Origin: Breviolum minutum Mf 1.05b.01
Lineage: Eukaryota > Sar > Dinophyceae > Suessiales > Symbiodiniaceae
Length of the DNA: 64,000 nucleotides
Reading direction: 5' to 3'
NCBI GenBank assembly: GCA_000507305.1
Contig: DF239870.1
Span: forward strand, 6,784 to 70,783
Below, piece after piece: positions 42,059 through 53,872 of the stretch (position 1 is its first letter; each line of letters begins with the position of its first letter). Under the pieces are notes generated by a model. It had not been told where the DNA came from. It did not search any database and saw only the letters and a list, made by a program, of their open reading frames with translations. The translations under genes were made by a program, and so were the position numbers.

Positions 42059-42261
42059 TAGCTTGGGTTTTTATGGTAGCTCAAAGGTCAAACACCACCT
42101 GGACCTAAATGCATATACTTTGGATCTGACCCCCGCACCCAGGATGCAATCATCAGCACCAGGATTATGAAGTATTTTTAGCTACGGGGATCTTGACGAA
42201 TGCCACGATTGCACCATGGGAATGTCAGGGGTAGATCCAAAATATTCCTGACGTGCCTTCA

Positions 42262-42370
42262 AAATGGGCACCTACCAGTCATAAGTATAGGCTATAGGGT
42301 TATAACGCCCCACTTATAGGGGTTATGACCCCAAGTTACCCCAAGTATAAGGCCATTTATAGGGAGGCCA
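42262..42370. repeat. Family I element
   Basis: gggcacctaccagtcataag, gggttataacgccccactta and taaggccatttatagggagg; resembles 55374. Confidence 0.6.
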
Positions 42371-42412
42371 AAAAATACACCTTTGTGAAGTATAGATGGT
42401 TAACCGCCACTC

Positions 42413-42494
42413 TCTAAAAAGGTGGCGATTCGATGCAATTCGCCATGACGGCCATGGGGCCCTGATACATGGGAGTTGCGCCACCTACTTTCGT
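42413..42494. repeat. TIR element family N
   Basis: aaaaaggtggcgattcgatg near the left and gggagttgcgccacctactt at the right; shares gccatggggcc/catgggagttgcgcc with 29648. Confidence 0.7.
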
Positions 42495-42787
42495 GGTACA
42501 ACTCCCATTTCCTTTCCCTTTGCACCTAGCAAAAAGGTCCTGAAATGTGATGCGGCCCAGCGAGCTAAACTTCAGTTTCTTTTTGCGGCAAGAGTATACC
42601 AATGTGAACCCCCAAAACATAAGGTTGTTTTAAGTTTTAAGCCCTAAAGATATGTGTGTTTTTTATAAGTTAGTTACTCCCTAAACATGGAGGGTTTCCA
42701 AGGGGGGTTCCCCTAATCATAACGATCGTAAACGAGGGGGCCCCAACCTCGTGACTCCGGGGGCGCCGGGGAGATCCCACAGCTCAG

Positions 42788-42850
42788 GATCCCTTCGCCA
42801 AACCTCGCAAGCCCAAATCGCCCAAGATTGGCATCGAAGAGGCGTTTGGG
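42788..42850 (+). CDS. Gene C exon, Lys/Pro-rich
   Basis: AG|G acceptor (cacagctcag|G), donor TTTGGG|GTGAAC. DPFAKPRKPKSPKIGIEEAF-G. Another frame of this GC-rich block (GGAGEIPQLRIPSPNLASPN) is also open. Confidence 0.5.
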
Positions 42851-43810
42851 GTGAACGTTTGGGTCGTGAAAGTTTGGGGTCGGTTGGGGGCCGTTGGGGT
42901 TGCCCCTTGAAGGGACAGCAAAAAAAACGGAGCCTTTTTTTTTTCAAAAGACACACAGAAATAGCATGGGAAAAGGGGGTGTGAAATTTACAGGGCGGTT
43001 GTTTTTTTTCAAGAGAAAAGTTGGTTGGATAGGTTATTTTCCGTTTGTATACAGGAGCTTCTCTAATTTTGAGCTTCATTGGAGTGGGGAAAAAATAGAG
43101 GACCTTCGAATATGAGACATGCCGATGGTTTTAAAAAGAGGAACATGCCCAAACATGCCCCAGGCCCTCACAACCCTTCCTCAACCGGAAATCATTGGTT
43201 TTCTGGGTGGTGGTTTCAAATATTTTCTATTTTCACCCCTACCTGGGGAAGATTCCCAATTTGACTAATATTTTTCAAACGGGTTTAAACCACCAACCAG
43301 TTTTGTTCTTGGTGTTTTTTGTGAGCCTGTGGTATGTTGAGGAATGGTTGTGGAAAACCCATTTCCAAGAGTTCCATGGCTGAGGTATGTTGAGACTTCT
43401 GTTTTTTCAAGGATTGCTCCCCTGAAGAAAACGTTTTTTGCCAGTTCTTCAAGGTAATCTCGATGAATGGCACCAAACAAGTAGCTGGTCTTCTTGATGA
43501 CCAATTTTGTTTGGAAGAAATCAGTTCAGGTCACTCTTGCAGTACAGCAAGGTTGTAAGATTCTCAAACAATGACACAGGCTTGTGTGAAGTAGTTGATA
43601 AAAACTCGTTTCAAACCATGTTGCAATTGTCTTTGCTGCATTTTGTTGATGCTCCGGCGGGTCGTTGTTCGGTTGACGCGGACTGACAGGTTTTTTTCAC
43701 ACTTGATTTCAGGTCTGAGGAATGATCATTTCGTCGTATTTCGGGGACAGATCAGGTGGTTGTTGGCTTTGTTGAAATGGTTTTTGTTTGTAGCAACCCT
43801 ATCATACTAA
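42788..43810 (+). CDS. Gene C: unknown protein, six in-phase exons to a stop
   Basis: Exons 42788-42850, 43164-43206, 43301-43320, 43412-43453, 43525-43660 and 43713-43810. All introns are GT-AG, four of five acceptors are AG|G or TTCAG-like, and all phases agree up to TAA at 43810. The predicted C-terminal part (about 134 residues) starts with a Lys/Pro-rich stretch, has a hydrophobic run around IIGFLVLFLVFF, a Cys pair (DCSPEENVFC) and a hydrophobic end (WLLALLKWFLFVATLSY), suggesting a small membrane protein or the end of a larger one. No family is recognised. Whether the gene starts here or continues gene B could not be decided. Confidence 0.55.
43164..43206 (+). CDS. Gene C exon
   Basis: AG|G acceptor (catgccccag|G). 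ALTTLPQPEIIGFL plus one base; donor CTGG|GTGGTG is the arm of an A element. Confidence 0.5.
43207..43300. mobile_element. Family A element forming a complete intron
   Basis: ctgg|gtggtggtttcaaat to ttaaaccaccaaccag|, 94 bases GT to AG. Its removal joins GFL-V-LFLVFF in frame. Confidence 0.7.
43301..43320 (+). CDS. Gene C micro-exon
   Basis: Twenty bases (TT + LFLVFF), donor TTTTTT|GTGAGC. Reading on instead gives VSLWYVEEWLWKTHFQEFHG and TGA, an alternative C terminus. Confidence 0.45.
43412..43453 (+). CDS. Gene C exon
   Basis: Acceptor ttctgttttttcaag|G, donor TTCAAG|GTAATC. DCSPEENVFCQFFK, 14 codons. Very well bounded. Confidence 0.6.
43525..43660 (+). CDS. Gene C exon
   Basis: Acceptor gaagaaatcag|, donor GGCGG|GTCGTT. 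FRSLLQYSKVVRFSNNDTGL, then CEVVDKNSFQTMLQLSLLHF and VDAPA plus one base. Confidence 0.6.
43713..43810 (+). CDS. Gene C terminal exon
   Basis: Acceptor cttgatttcag|G; GT completes Gly, then LRNDHFVVFRGQIRWLLALL-KWFLFVATLSY and TAA. Hydrophobic C terminus. Confidence 0.6.
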
Positions 43811-44189
43811 AAATGAGGTTGTTGGCTCTGCAGGTCTGGAAATGGGCCTGATTAAACTCTTGTGTTTTGCATGATGATACATGATTATTATTATCTCTAG
43901 TGCTCCAAATACCCTTTCAGGAGGTATTTAGACCCTAAAAAATCTGCCCAAAAGACACTCTCAAAAGGGTCTTGGACATAGAATTGATATATTCGCTCCA
44001 CACATCGTATGTGGAACTGGGATGCCCTCAGAGATACAATTATCCACCAGTTGAGGCCTTACAGTTCTTTTTGGCCTACAAAGACAGGGCGGTTTCATAC
44101 ATTCGAATCTCAAGGGAGGTCCTTGTCATCAACCCGTTTTCTTCCGGCATCAAAAATAAGCCGCAGTATCACCATGGTCACTTTCCTGG

Positions 44190-44290
44190 GTCGTTGTTTC
44201 AAGTATTGTCTTTATTTCACCCTGTCTTGGGGACATGATCCAATTTGACGAGCATAGATTTTTTCAAATGGGTTGAAACCATCACCGAAG
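44190..44290. repeat. TIR element family A, diverged
   Basis: ctg|ggtcgttgtttcaagtat to gttgaaaccatcaccgaag|. Confidence 0.75.
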
Positions 44291-44352
44291 CTTTCTTTGT
44301 TCCACCAAAGATATCCTCAAAATCAGCAACTGCGCTTATAAGTTATAACCAA

Positions 44353-44463
44353 GTTATACACCCCCGAAAACTAACATGGAACCCAAACATGGAGGTTTGG
44401 AAGATGATTCTCCCTTTCAAAGGGATGATTTTCATGTTCCATGTTAGTTTTCGGGGGAGTAAC
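44353..44463. repeat. TIR element family F
   Basis: gttatacacccccgaaaact and agttttcgggggagtaaccc. Confidence 0.85.
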
Positions 44464-44464
44464 C

Positions 44465-46080
44465 CCGCTTATAACTGGATCCGGGGCCTACCTGGGGTGT
44501 TGCAAATCTTTTTTTGGGATTCGGTTTATTCCTTCAACCTTCATTTTTGTGGTTGAGATTGTTTTCCAGGAGTGAACAAAGTCCTTGCCACATGTTTTTA
44601 AGCCATATTTCAGAATCCCAGAACCCCAGCGAAAAAAACGTAAAGACACATGTGATGTGTGGTAATGTATGATAGGTATTAATAGTTAGTTCATATTTGT
44701 ACATTATGATTTTGAGCACATATATATATATATATATATATATTCTATGCTTTGGTTCACTTTGTGAATGCTGCTTATCCTATGTTTTAAAAGGTGGACA
44801 TTTAAATGCCTCTGTTTTTTTTGTGCGTTGAAGAAATTTCCATTCCCTGTTCCTTCACCAGGCGAAGAAACGAATGGCAGAAAACAAATCCAAATCATTG
44901 TTAAGTTCAGCGTCACCCGCTGTACGGGAGGCCATCGGGGGAGATGTTGGAATTAAAGATTCCAGAAGCCCTAAGTGTTCACCCCCGTTGTTTTTTTGTT
45001 GCGAGGTTTTTTCGGTATTTTATTACAAGTCGAGTTGTTGTTTTTTTTTTGGGGGGGGGGCAGGGGAAACGAGTGGCTGTGGGAATTCGGGAATTCGAGA
45101 AGAACAAGCAACAAAAAATGGTGAGAAAGATGAGAAAACCAAAACCTTCAGCGGTTCTTTTTCCAACATAAGCCGCACACTGTCAGCTTACATGAATGTG
45201 GTTCTTAGGAGTTCCTATTTCATGTGGTTTGGATACGTTTGGTTACAGTGTGTGTTCGTTTGAAAACGCCGCCATCCCCTCCAAGAATGGCACATTTGCG
45301 CCAAAGTGCAGGCCACGTCTCCCTCCCTATCTGCAGCTATATATGAAGCTTGGACGTTGAGCAAAAAGCAGCATTCTACCTTACACCTCTCCCAGTGGGC
45401 TTGAGTGAAAAAAACATCGATGCATTAATTCTGCAGGATTCAGGTCTTTTGAATTGACAAATGGACAGGTCACGTCCATGCGAATCGTGGCTTCAATGAT
45501 GTTTTGTTCGATTTTCATTTGTCATGTTTACATCTTGGGGTTTTAATTTTGGTGTACGGATCTGATGGACCCGTTCCCTCCAAACACTGTTTTTTTTGAA
45601 GCAATGCCAAGTACAGAAGCACAAGTTATTTTTTTGGTTGATTCTCAGCCAATCACACACCTTCATGTTTTTTTTGGAAATACATCTTTGAACAGGAGTA
45701 GTAAGGGTTTTAAACTGTTCATGGTCCTTTGGATGTGAAATAATTTCTTCCGTTCATGTCTTTGATCACTGCTCCACCACGAAGGTTCAAGGATTTAATG
45801 CCCACTTGGATGCTGCAGGGAATGCCACCTCAAATATTTCAATTTTTAAGGGTCTTCTTCTTTGACCCATGTCCGTTACAAACAAATGACCTGTTGATGA
45901 TGCAAATTTCTTTATTTGATACAATGGTGCAAACAGTTTTTGTTGATCATTTAGCTTGTCAACATATGCCAACTTTTTTTTGCCCCGGGAATACTTCAAA
46001 CTACCAAGTTGCGTATGTCGTACACTACTTTAATTTTTGATATGATTCCTTCTCCTATAGAATCCCATTCCTTCCCATTT
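44465..46080. other. No gene seen
   Basis: (TA)n at 44718-44744, G-runs near 45050, several short open frames (e.g. MAENKSKSLLSSASPAVREA at 44874, which is protein-like but unbounded) and poly-T runs. Confidence 0.35.
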
Positions 46081-46082
46081 TT

Positions 46083-46201
46083 GGGGTTACACCCCCGAAA
46101 ACTAACATGAAATTAGACATTCAATAAATAACCATTTGAAGATGTATCTCCTACTAAAGATGGTGATTTTCCATTATCATGTTAGTTTTCAGGGGTGTGA
46201 A
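46083..46201. repeat. TIR element family F
   Basis: gttacacccccgaaaactaa and catgttagttttcaggggtg; inner loop matches family D (gaagatgtatctcctactaa), a hybrid. Confidence 0.8.
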
Positions 46202-46252
46202 CCAACAAAAAATGTCCACTTGTCGTGTTGTTTTTTTGGGGGGGAGGGTTCC

Positions 46253-46350
46253 TTACGGCACTGCCTAACGGTTCACCGATTCAATGCTCGGTCATGACCG
46301 AGGCAGCGTATTCATCGCATAGCGGCTCTGATGCTTCATCGGCCGCAAAG
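46253..46350 (+). CDS. Region D exon, possible gene start
   Basis: ATG at 46294 begins MTEAAYSSHSGSDASSAAK, donor GCAAAG|GTCTGG; the frame is also open upstream (FLTALPNGSPIQCSV). Ser/Ala-rich, N-terminus-like. Confidence 0.4.
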
Positions 46351-46809
46351 GTCTGGTGAAAAAGGCCCACAAAAACGGTGGTGGAAAACGAGTCGGGGAG
46401 GAGAAAAGGGTGTTGTTTTTTGTGTTTTTTTTAAGGGATGGGGGTGAGAAAATGGGAGAAGTACACATATATAGAAGCAACAAAAAGATAAAGATTGAAT
46501 TTGTTGTGTTTGGGTGCTGTGTTAGCAAGTAGGGGATGTTTTTTTGGTTTGAGAATGTGTTGCATGATGCGAGATTTTGGTTGGAAGAGGGTTTCATGTG
46601 GATTGAGCCAACGTTCTGGAGAAGATGCACCTACAGTACAAGCATTTTATAAGTCATGTTCAAAAACACGCACCGTATCCAGCTGGTGCTTTGAAATTGT
46701 CTTTTATGTTGAGCCCAATCCTCGGGGTATTTTCGAAAGTCAACTTAATAAGAGTTTGTAGGATATTTATTGTTCTAAGGGTCGCCTTTTGGGGGTGTTT
46801 CCCTACAAG

Positions 46810-46905
46810 GTAAGCCACTTATAACTAGAGTTGAAACCCTATAAGCAGGGTTATAAACCCACTTACCCCTGACGAAGGCCATTTAATTAGACTATATAGG
46901 TTATA
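46810..46905. repeat. Family I element
   Basis: ccacttataactagagttga, ctataagcagggttataaac, ggccatttaattagactata. Confidence 0.5.
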
Positions 46906-47018
46906 TTTCCCTTGAACCCAAATGACCCTTCGTTTGATTGGAAGATCGGCCTTGTTTTGGAGGATTGACCTTCAAAAAATTAGGCCGGTCAGTTGGGTTT
47001 ATAGGTGGTTATATAATA

Positions 47019-47123
47019 CCCTCCGATAATCTAACATAGCAATGGAAAATGGACCCTTTGAAGATATATTTCCTATTCAAAATTGGGATTTTGGATTGCC
47101 ATGTTAGTTTACTGGAGGGTAAT
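47019..47123. repeat. TIR element family D
   Basis: taccctccgataatctaaca and catgttagtttactggaggg; left arm has GATAAT where other copies have GTAAAC. Confidence 0.8.
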
Positions 47124-47169
47124 CCCATTCATTACCTCTTAGGGGCCCACCTTTATTGCAATTCCTAAG

Positions 47170-47300
47170 CACTGAGCCAGGCGGCCGCAAGGCTGCTGAG
47201 CCTGCTGGAAGAACCCCAGCTGTTTCGAACTTGTTTCAGATTCCCCGGCGGAATCGGAGGGCGAAAAGCCGTGGTGGAAATTCCCATGGGATTCGGGATC
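47170..47300 (+). CDS. Region D exon
   Basis: Acceptor caattcctaag|. Frame LSQAAARLLSLLEEPQLFRT, then CFRFPGGIGGRKAVVEIPMG-FG. Codon-like, leucine-rich helix then glycine-rich. Second frame (RRNRRAKSRGGNSHG) also open. Family unknown. Confidence 0.45.
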
Positions 47301-47605
47301 CAATTTTTCTGTTTGGGGGGTTTTTGGTGCACATGCTGTTAGGTAAATTCCCCTTTTTCAGAGGGGAAACCAACAGCAAAAGCTTGTGGAAAAATTGATG
47401 CTATAAAAAAATTGGAAGACTTTTTTGCATTTCATGTTGGGTTTCCGAAGCGCCTTTTTTTTGCAGGGGTACAAACTGATAGGGGTCCACAGGGACAAAC
47501 AAAAACTGCATTTTTTTAAGGACGCATATGTTTCAGTATAGCCTTGTCATTCTTTTCCAGCCTCTTGGAGCTATAACCCCTTATAAATGGCCGAAATAAA
47601 TCTAG

Positions 47606-47713
47606 GTGGTGGCAACTCAAATATGTTTTATTTGTCACCCCGATTCCTGGAGAAATGATCCAATTTGACGGTCGCATATTTTTTTGAAATGGGTTGGTTC
47701 AACCACCAACCAG
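47606..47713. repeat. TIR element family A
   Basis: ctag|gtggtggcaactcaaat to ttcaaccaccaaccag|. Confidence 0.85.
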
Positions 47714-47719
47714 ATATTT

Positions 47720-49840
47720 GTCATTCTGTAGTTTTTTGGAGTTGTATACGCATGTTTTTTTGGTACCCATCATATCAATCAATTTTGATTAGATGTGCTT
47801 CAAGTAAACCACATGTCCACCAATCTAACGAGATGATGCCATGCCATGGGATTTTCCTCACCAACTTGTCGATCGGTTTGTTTCCTCAGCGACTCGGAAG
47901 ACTGACAAGTCAATGCGACCCGGAGAAGACGGTTTCCGTAAAAAAGCGGAATCTGGAATTGTGCTGACCAGGGGATGGAATTCGTAGATAGGTAACATGA
48001 TTAGATGGGTATAGATCCTCTATGGTTTTTTATGCATCATTTCATGCATTCAATCAGTGATACCTTCGGGTTTTGGTGGTTGATTTTCGTGGGTTGGTTC
48101 AAACCTCCTGAAATTCATGGCATTTGTCACACCCCCCAGCAGTTGAAAGGACACATTGAAACTTCAAAAGTTGGGCCGAGCTTTTTTTTTTGGGGGGGGG
48201 GGTACGCAAATCATACTGTTGATGGTTCAGAAAACCCAAACAACCACCGTTTGGATGTTTATATAAACATGAGATAAACTGCCAACCTCAACTGGTTCTT
48301 CTCGCCGGATTTCTGCCATCAACAGTATGCATGGTGGAGTATGTTTTTCCACCATTTTTCACCTCCGAGAAATGATACGGAACAAGGAATTGCCAGCTGG
48401 GTTCTAAAATTGCCAGTTGGGTCGATGGCACAGTTTTTGTCATGACTTATTTGGGGCCCGGTATTCTCCATGGTCATTTTGGCGTCTGGAGAACATCCAG
48501 CAAGTATCAAGATTTGATATGATTTGATCAAGTGTAATGTAACATGGCGAAAAAGCCTTTCTGAAAAATTCCAATTTAAGATGATTTAAGAAGGTGGACT
48601 GATCAGATCATGAATTGAGTACCCTACACCCGCCCCCATTTAACATAGACATAGCCTCAAAATAGCCATGATTTTTAAGTGAAAGGAGATACATGTTCCA
48701 AACTAACAATCTTTTTTGGTGTATTCTCTTAAATTTGGAGGTGTACTCCTCATGAAACCTTGTAGTAGGATATGTGGAAGACCCTAGATATTGTGAAAGC
48801 GTGATGCCGTGAGGACTCCTCTACTTTGGATCTGAACAAACTTCCCAACTCATTTTCAGGTCTACACTCCTGAAAATGAACGTCATCTGAACCAAACCAA
48901 TGACTCCGGGTCAAGTTATAGCACAGTAAACACGACCTTTTTGGCCCCCAAAGGTAGCTGAGGTTTCGGGAAATTGCTTATTTCAGGGAAATCTGGGTTG
49001 GTGAAATATGATTCCATTTGGCCAGATATTTTTTTTCAAATTGCTTTCCTTGAAACCAAATGACCCCATTGAAAAAGATCATCTGAACCATCCACCTCCA
49101 TGACATTCGCTTCAAAATCTTCATAGAGCTAAAAGTTTCGTTTTACAAGGAAAACAGGGTGAAAACCACACCCCAAATATGGATGGGTTTTTACAAGAAG
49201 CTGCTTGCAATGAAACGGACCTTAAAAGAATAAGTGTAATTTAAAAAATGTAGTTTATTTTTCATATACCCTACATGAATCTTATGGTAGCATATATGAA
49301 ATGGAAATTAGAAAATCAACCAAAAAAAAAACATGTTTTTTTTCTTTTTTTTTTTTCGGGTAATTTCTGGAAGAGGCTGAGGATGACAATTCGGTCAGGT
49401 CGATGTTCGGCCCCAAGGATTCGTAGATGACAGAGGTTCGGTGAAGTTGCTGAACTTCCCATGGGATTTTTTGAACTTTTGGCCCCGGAGAAGCTGCTGG
49501 AGCACACCGCTTGATGTCAAACAACACGGGACCCCTGTTACCAACCTGATTGATATGGTGATAAGGCCCCCCAATGTTGTGGGTTTTTGTTGCATGACAT
49601 ACTCAATAATAGTAAACAACTATGATATTATCATTTGTATGGCATTTATATGAACGAACTCTGCATTTTTTATGGCCAGATGATGTCGTAGCTGTTACAC
49701 ACACTAAATGGAGGTCCAGTGATGTCACACCACATGGCCACAAGCTCGCTTTCTTCAAAAGGAAACCATTTTGTGACGTGAGGTTTTGGGGGTGGTTTTC
49801 ACCTGGTTCTGGTGATTCTGGTGAATTGAAAAACATGCCA
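47720..49840. other. No gene seen
   Basis: Several short open frames on both strands, none with paired splice sites. A diverged F/C-like stretch (caccccccatttaacatag-type) lies at 48628-48745. Poly-A/T runs at 49320-49360. Confidence 0.35.
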
Positions 49841-49998
49841 TACCATGAATGTATGGTTTATTTACCTACCATTTAGTTGATTTGTATGGCAAATGTTGGT
49901 AAATATAAATCTATATTTATATATATTTATATGTGTATATATATATATATATGTATGTGTAAAAAAATATATGTATATATATATAAATATATATGGAT
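49840..49998. repeat. Family B element expanded by an AT microsatellite
   Basis: catgaatgtatggtttattt and atatatatggatcgtaccgg; loop has grown by a (TA)n tract at 49905-49990. Confidence 0.6.
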
Positions 49999-50029
49999 CG
50001 TACCGGGAATGGTTTGGAGTTTTTAGACT

Positions 50030-50785
50030 CGTTCGCTAGCAGTTTTGGCAATGTTTTAACTTTGCTTGTCCTGCCACTTTGTTATCACTGAGGGCATGAG
50101 TGCATATTAATGTGTCAGGTGTCTATTTTTTCAGCAATTTGGTTGGTTGGGGTTCTTTTTGTATGCTCCCGTTATGTGGGAAGTGAGGATTGATGGGGTG
50201 ACATGGAGGTCATCCTGACATGTCACTCTACCGTGATGGGGGTACAGCGCGCATTGCCCAAGAGGTTGGGAAATCTTGACATAGGCCATTGTTACTTTAC
50301 TGGGTGGTGGTTTCAAATATTATTGGTGAAGCGAAACCGTTCATTTGCCTCCCTGAAACTAACACGTTTCCACAAGTTCACACCTGATCAAAAACAAGGA
50401 TGACATNCGTTCGCTAGCAGTTTTTGGCAATGTTTTAACTTTGCTTGTCCTGCCACTTTGTTATCACTGAGGGCATGAGTGCATATTAATGTGTCAGGTG
50501 TCTATTTTTTCAGCAATTTGGTTGGTTGGGGTTCTTTTTGTATGCTCCCGTTATGTGGGAAGTGAGGATTGATGGGGTGACATGGAGGTCATCCTGACAT
50601 GTCACTCTACCGTGATGGGGGTACAGCGCGCATTGCCCAAGAGGTTGGGAAATCTTGACATAGGCCATTGTTACTTTACTGGGTGGTGGTTTCAAATATT
50701 ATTGGTGAAGCGAAACCGTTCATTTGCCTCCCTGAAACTAACACGTTTCCACAAGTTCACACCTGATCAAAAACAAGGATGACAT
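50030..50785. repeat. Near-identical 377/378 bp blocks separated by one N
   Basis: 50030-50406 and 50408-50785 differ by one T in gcagttttggcaatg. Each holds the same candidate coding stretch (CHSTVMGVQRALPKRLGNLD) and the same left fragment of a family A element. Confidence 0.9.
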
Positions 50786-51059
50786 GGCTCATGGCACACA
50801 TGTTGCTTTATACTCATTTCAACCAGCATGTATGGTGATTTACTTTGATCTGCTTTTCTTAGGTTGATATTGGTGGTTACCAACATCTTGTTTCACAAGA
50901 ACTTTTCAAACAACATGTTTTTTTCATACGAGTTGATGCTTCATGTTGGGTTGTTTAACTTTTTTGAAAAAGGCAGATCCTCAATTCCTCAAAGGGGCCC
51001 CAAAAGAAAAAGAACATAGCAACAACTCCCAGGATGGGCTATAAATGCACCAACAATTA

Positions 51060-51215
51060 CCCTCCCTGACATTCCCTGACCATATTCCATTCCTGTTGCA
51101 TTCCGGTGACACCAAGCATCAACAAGTGCGCAGTGTTTTCATCCACTCAAGTGGATTGGGCCAACATGTGAGGGGGGCATGTCCCAGCAGGAACACAGTT
51201 TGGCTTCAAATTCTG
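51060..51215 (+). CDS. Region D candidate exon
   Basis: Frame PDHIPFLLHSGDTKHQQVRS, then VFIHSSGLGQHVRGACPSRN and TVWLQILT. Protein-like; the open frame continues into AT-rich DNA. Confidence 0.4.
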
Positions 51216-51465
51216 ACAAGAACTAATGTTCCACAAGTTGATTCACTTGATTTAACTTATGAATTGATATTCGTTTATGTTAGTTTCATTTTAACCGGTG
51301 TTTTTTTCTACCAAAGGGTTTTTTTTTCTATCGACTTCATCCGTTATTTTTGGGGGAAAACACACACCTCCAGATTTTTTGCTTACCTATTTGGGTTGGT
51401 TTATGATTTCGGGTCCCAAACCGAGGTTGGAGAAAAAACGCAACAATTCAATCAGATGATTGACC

Positions 51466-51572
51466 TGAAGTTTAACAGTTCGCCCCTGAAAAGTTACCGG
51501 GCCCCAAAAGGAAAGGATCGTCTTCCTGGCGCCATCCATTTTCGGATGCTAGCCGTGAAACTTCGGGTTTTT
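51466..51572. repeat. TIR element, F variant
   Basis: cctgaagtttaacagttcgc and ctagccgtgaaacttcgggt; interior gggccccaaaaggaaaggat. Confidence 0.7.
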
Positions 51573-51667
51573 TTTCCCCACCAAAATCACAGGGATTTTT
51601 TGGTTTCTTAATTTGTGTAATTTTCACATATTTTCGCTTAGTTCAGGATTGAATTTTGGTGTTGCAA

Positions 51668-51772
51668 GGGACAGCTCCCGAAACGTAGCCGTGGACTAAT
51701 CTGTCCAGAAGGCTCGCGCCTTTCCAAAAGCCACGGCCCTTGCCCGGCTGCGCCTGCTGTGGAGCTGCGTTG
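51668..51772 (+). CDS. Region D candidate exon
   Basis: Frame GQLPKRSRGLICPEGSRLSK, then SHGPCPAAPAVEL, donor GCTGC|GTTGAG. GC-rich block in AT-rich surroundings. Confidence 0.4.
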
Positions 51773-51879
51773 AGGTCGACCGTTGAATTGCAGCACCAGT
51801 TCATACATGTATATAGTTTGTCCTGGTTGGTGGGACAACAAAAACCTGGTTGGTTGGGATTGCTGGGAGAAAGACATGG

Positions 51880-53870
51880 CAGTTCATGAAATATGATGGG
51901 ATATGATTATTTGCTGCGGGGCGCTTTGGTCCATTATTTGGTGCAAAAATAGGGAGCTCTTCGCATCGCAGATGCTTCCTTTTAACCTTGGAGCTGCAAG
52001 AACACCAACCAGGTTGTAGGATGGGTGTATTGTTTTTGTTCACTGCGAATGTTGGGTTGTTTTGACAAAAATCTGGGGTGTAGTGTATGGTACGTTTTGG
52101 TGCCAATTTTTTGGAGCCCAAAGCTTGTAGTCATGGAATCAAGATCCAGAAATTCCTCATGTGATATATTTGATATGCCTGGTATCATCCGGTAGCTGAG
52201 AAAATCACAGACGTTGATCGACCTAATTTTTGGACAGCCCTTAAGGGGAGGTATATGTTCTTTGAAAAGGAGTTGGCCGTTTTAGTCACCCAGGTTTTCC
52301 CCAACAAAAATCAGGGGGTGCCTTTTTTGGGTACGCGTTGTTTTTTTGGTTCACCTGCAGTCATTGTTTCACTCCAAACGGTGTTTTTTTTGTTGGCTTA
52401 CACTCTCCAACAGGGATGACGTTTGACGGTTGGGACTCAGGTAACGACACCGGCGATTCCTGAAATTTTGGTTTTCCCTAATCTTCCCATTTGAGGAATG
52501 GAAAAAACAACACATGGGTTGTTTAGGGTATTTTATAGGGGGGGTTGTTTGTCCTACCCATGTTTTCTGTTTTTTGTTTGAAAACCATTATAAGGATTCC
52601 AATTCAACAACCAGGATTCAATGGAAAGTACCCTTGGACCCCAAAACCATGAAAAAGGATGGTTTTACACCCCCAAAATATGGGTTGTATCCCCTAAAAA
52701 TGAAGGTTGTGGGTTCCCATGGTAATAAGTTGTTGAATCGAATCTCGTGGTTCCTTATGATTTTACCATATTTTACCTGGGAAAAATCGAGGTTTCCAGC
52801 TTCCAAGTCTTCCCCTGGCCAATTTTTTAGACACAGATAAAAAAAAAAACGTTGAAAAGTGGTACCAAAAAATACCCTGCCGTAAAAACTAAACTAAACA
52901 AATCGCCATTGAACATCTTTATTTTTTTCCTGGTAGAACCCCATCAAGATGGTGGGTTTTTCCAATATACACTTAAGTCCTATAAGTGATGTCCTCCCCG
53001 CTTGGGTGCGTAAGTTAATATATAGAGATGATACAATATGTATATTATATATGCTACTTGCCCTGACTACCCGGGAGCCTCATGCCCTACCAGTTCAGAA
53101 TGAGAGGCTGGAAAAAAAATGGTAGGCGGAGGTCTCTGCCTCCAAAAAAACCTCTTGGGTTTGCAGTGGGAAAAGAATCATGACATGTTGTTTTAAACAA
53201 AAAGGAACCTACAAAAATTAACCGACCTTTATGGAATCCACTGTGAACCACAGTGTTTGGGCAGGAGTTTGAACTATAGGTGTGTCGATTTCAAATTATT
53301 TTAGAAAATATCCACCCAATTCTTATGAGCTAATATTTTTTTTCTAGAGGAAACATCAAGGTATCATTCAAAGTGTGATTTACATTTCTCAAATGATTCA
53401 TTTTTTGCGGCCGGTGAAGTTTGTGATGGCAGGGTGTTTTGGATCGGACTATAGGCAGGAATGCTCTCTCCCAATTTTGCCTTAAGATTTGGAAGGAAAT
53501 TTTGAAGTTGGTGAAAATATGGTGGAAATTCACCTAGAAGGTATGCCTAGATCCTACACAACTGCCATTGTTTACCCGGATCCTTTCCTGATTCCTGGGT
53601 GGGATTGTGTGGGGTATCCACCTATGATGCAAGTAATGCGTCATACTCTCGATCTGTTCATTTCAACTGCAATGGTAAATTTGTTGCTTTGGCTTAATCT
53701 TGGGATCCCTTTCATAAAAAGGGATTGAATCCCAAGGTTTTTCCCCTAGAATTCCAAACCACCAAGCCCCAAAGCAAGTTAATTTATCATTACCTCATAG
53801 GGGCAAGGCCGGGTCCCGAATCGATTCATCTTCACTCTTCCCCCCGGTGGAAATAGCTTGAACCTTAGGA
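51880..53870. other. No gene seen
   Basis: Short frames only. 52630-52750 carries an inverted pair (ttcaacaacc ... ggttgtg / gttgttgaatcg) around ccccaaaatatggg, probably another TIR element. A further candidate stretch at 53475-53610 (EGNFEVGENMVEIHLEGMPR) is protein-like. Confidence 0.35.
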
Positions 53871-53872
53871 TG

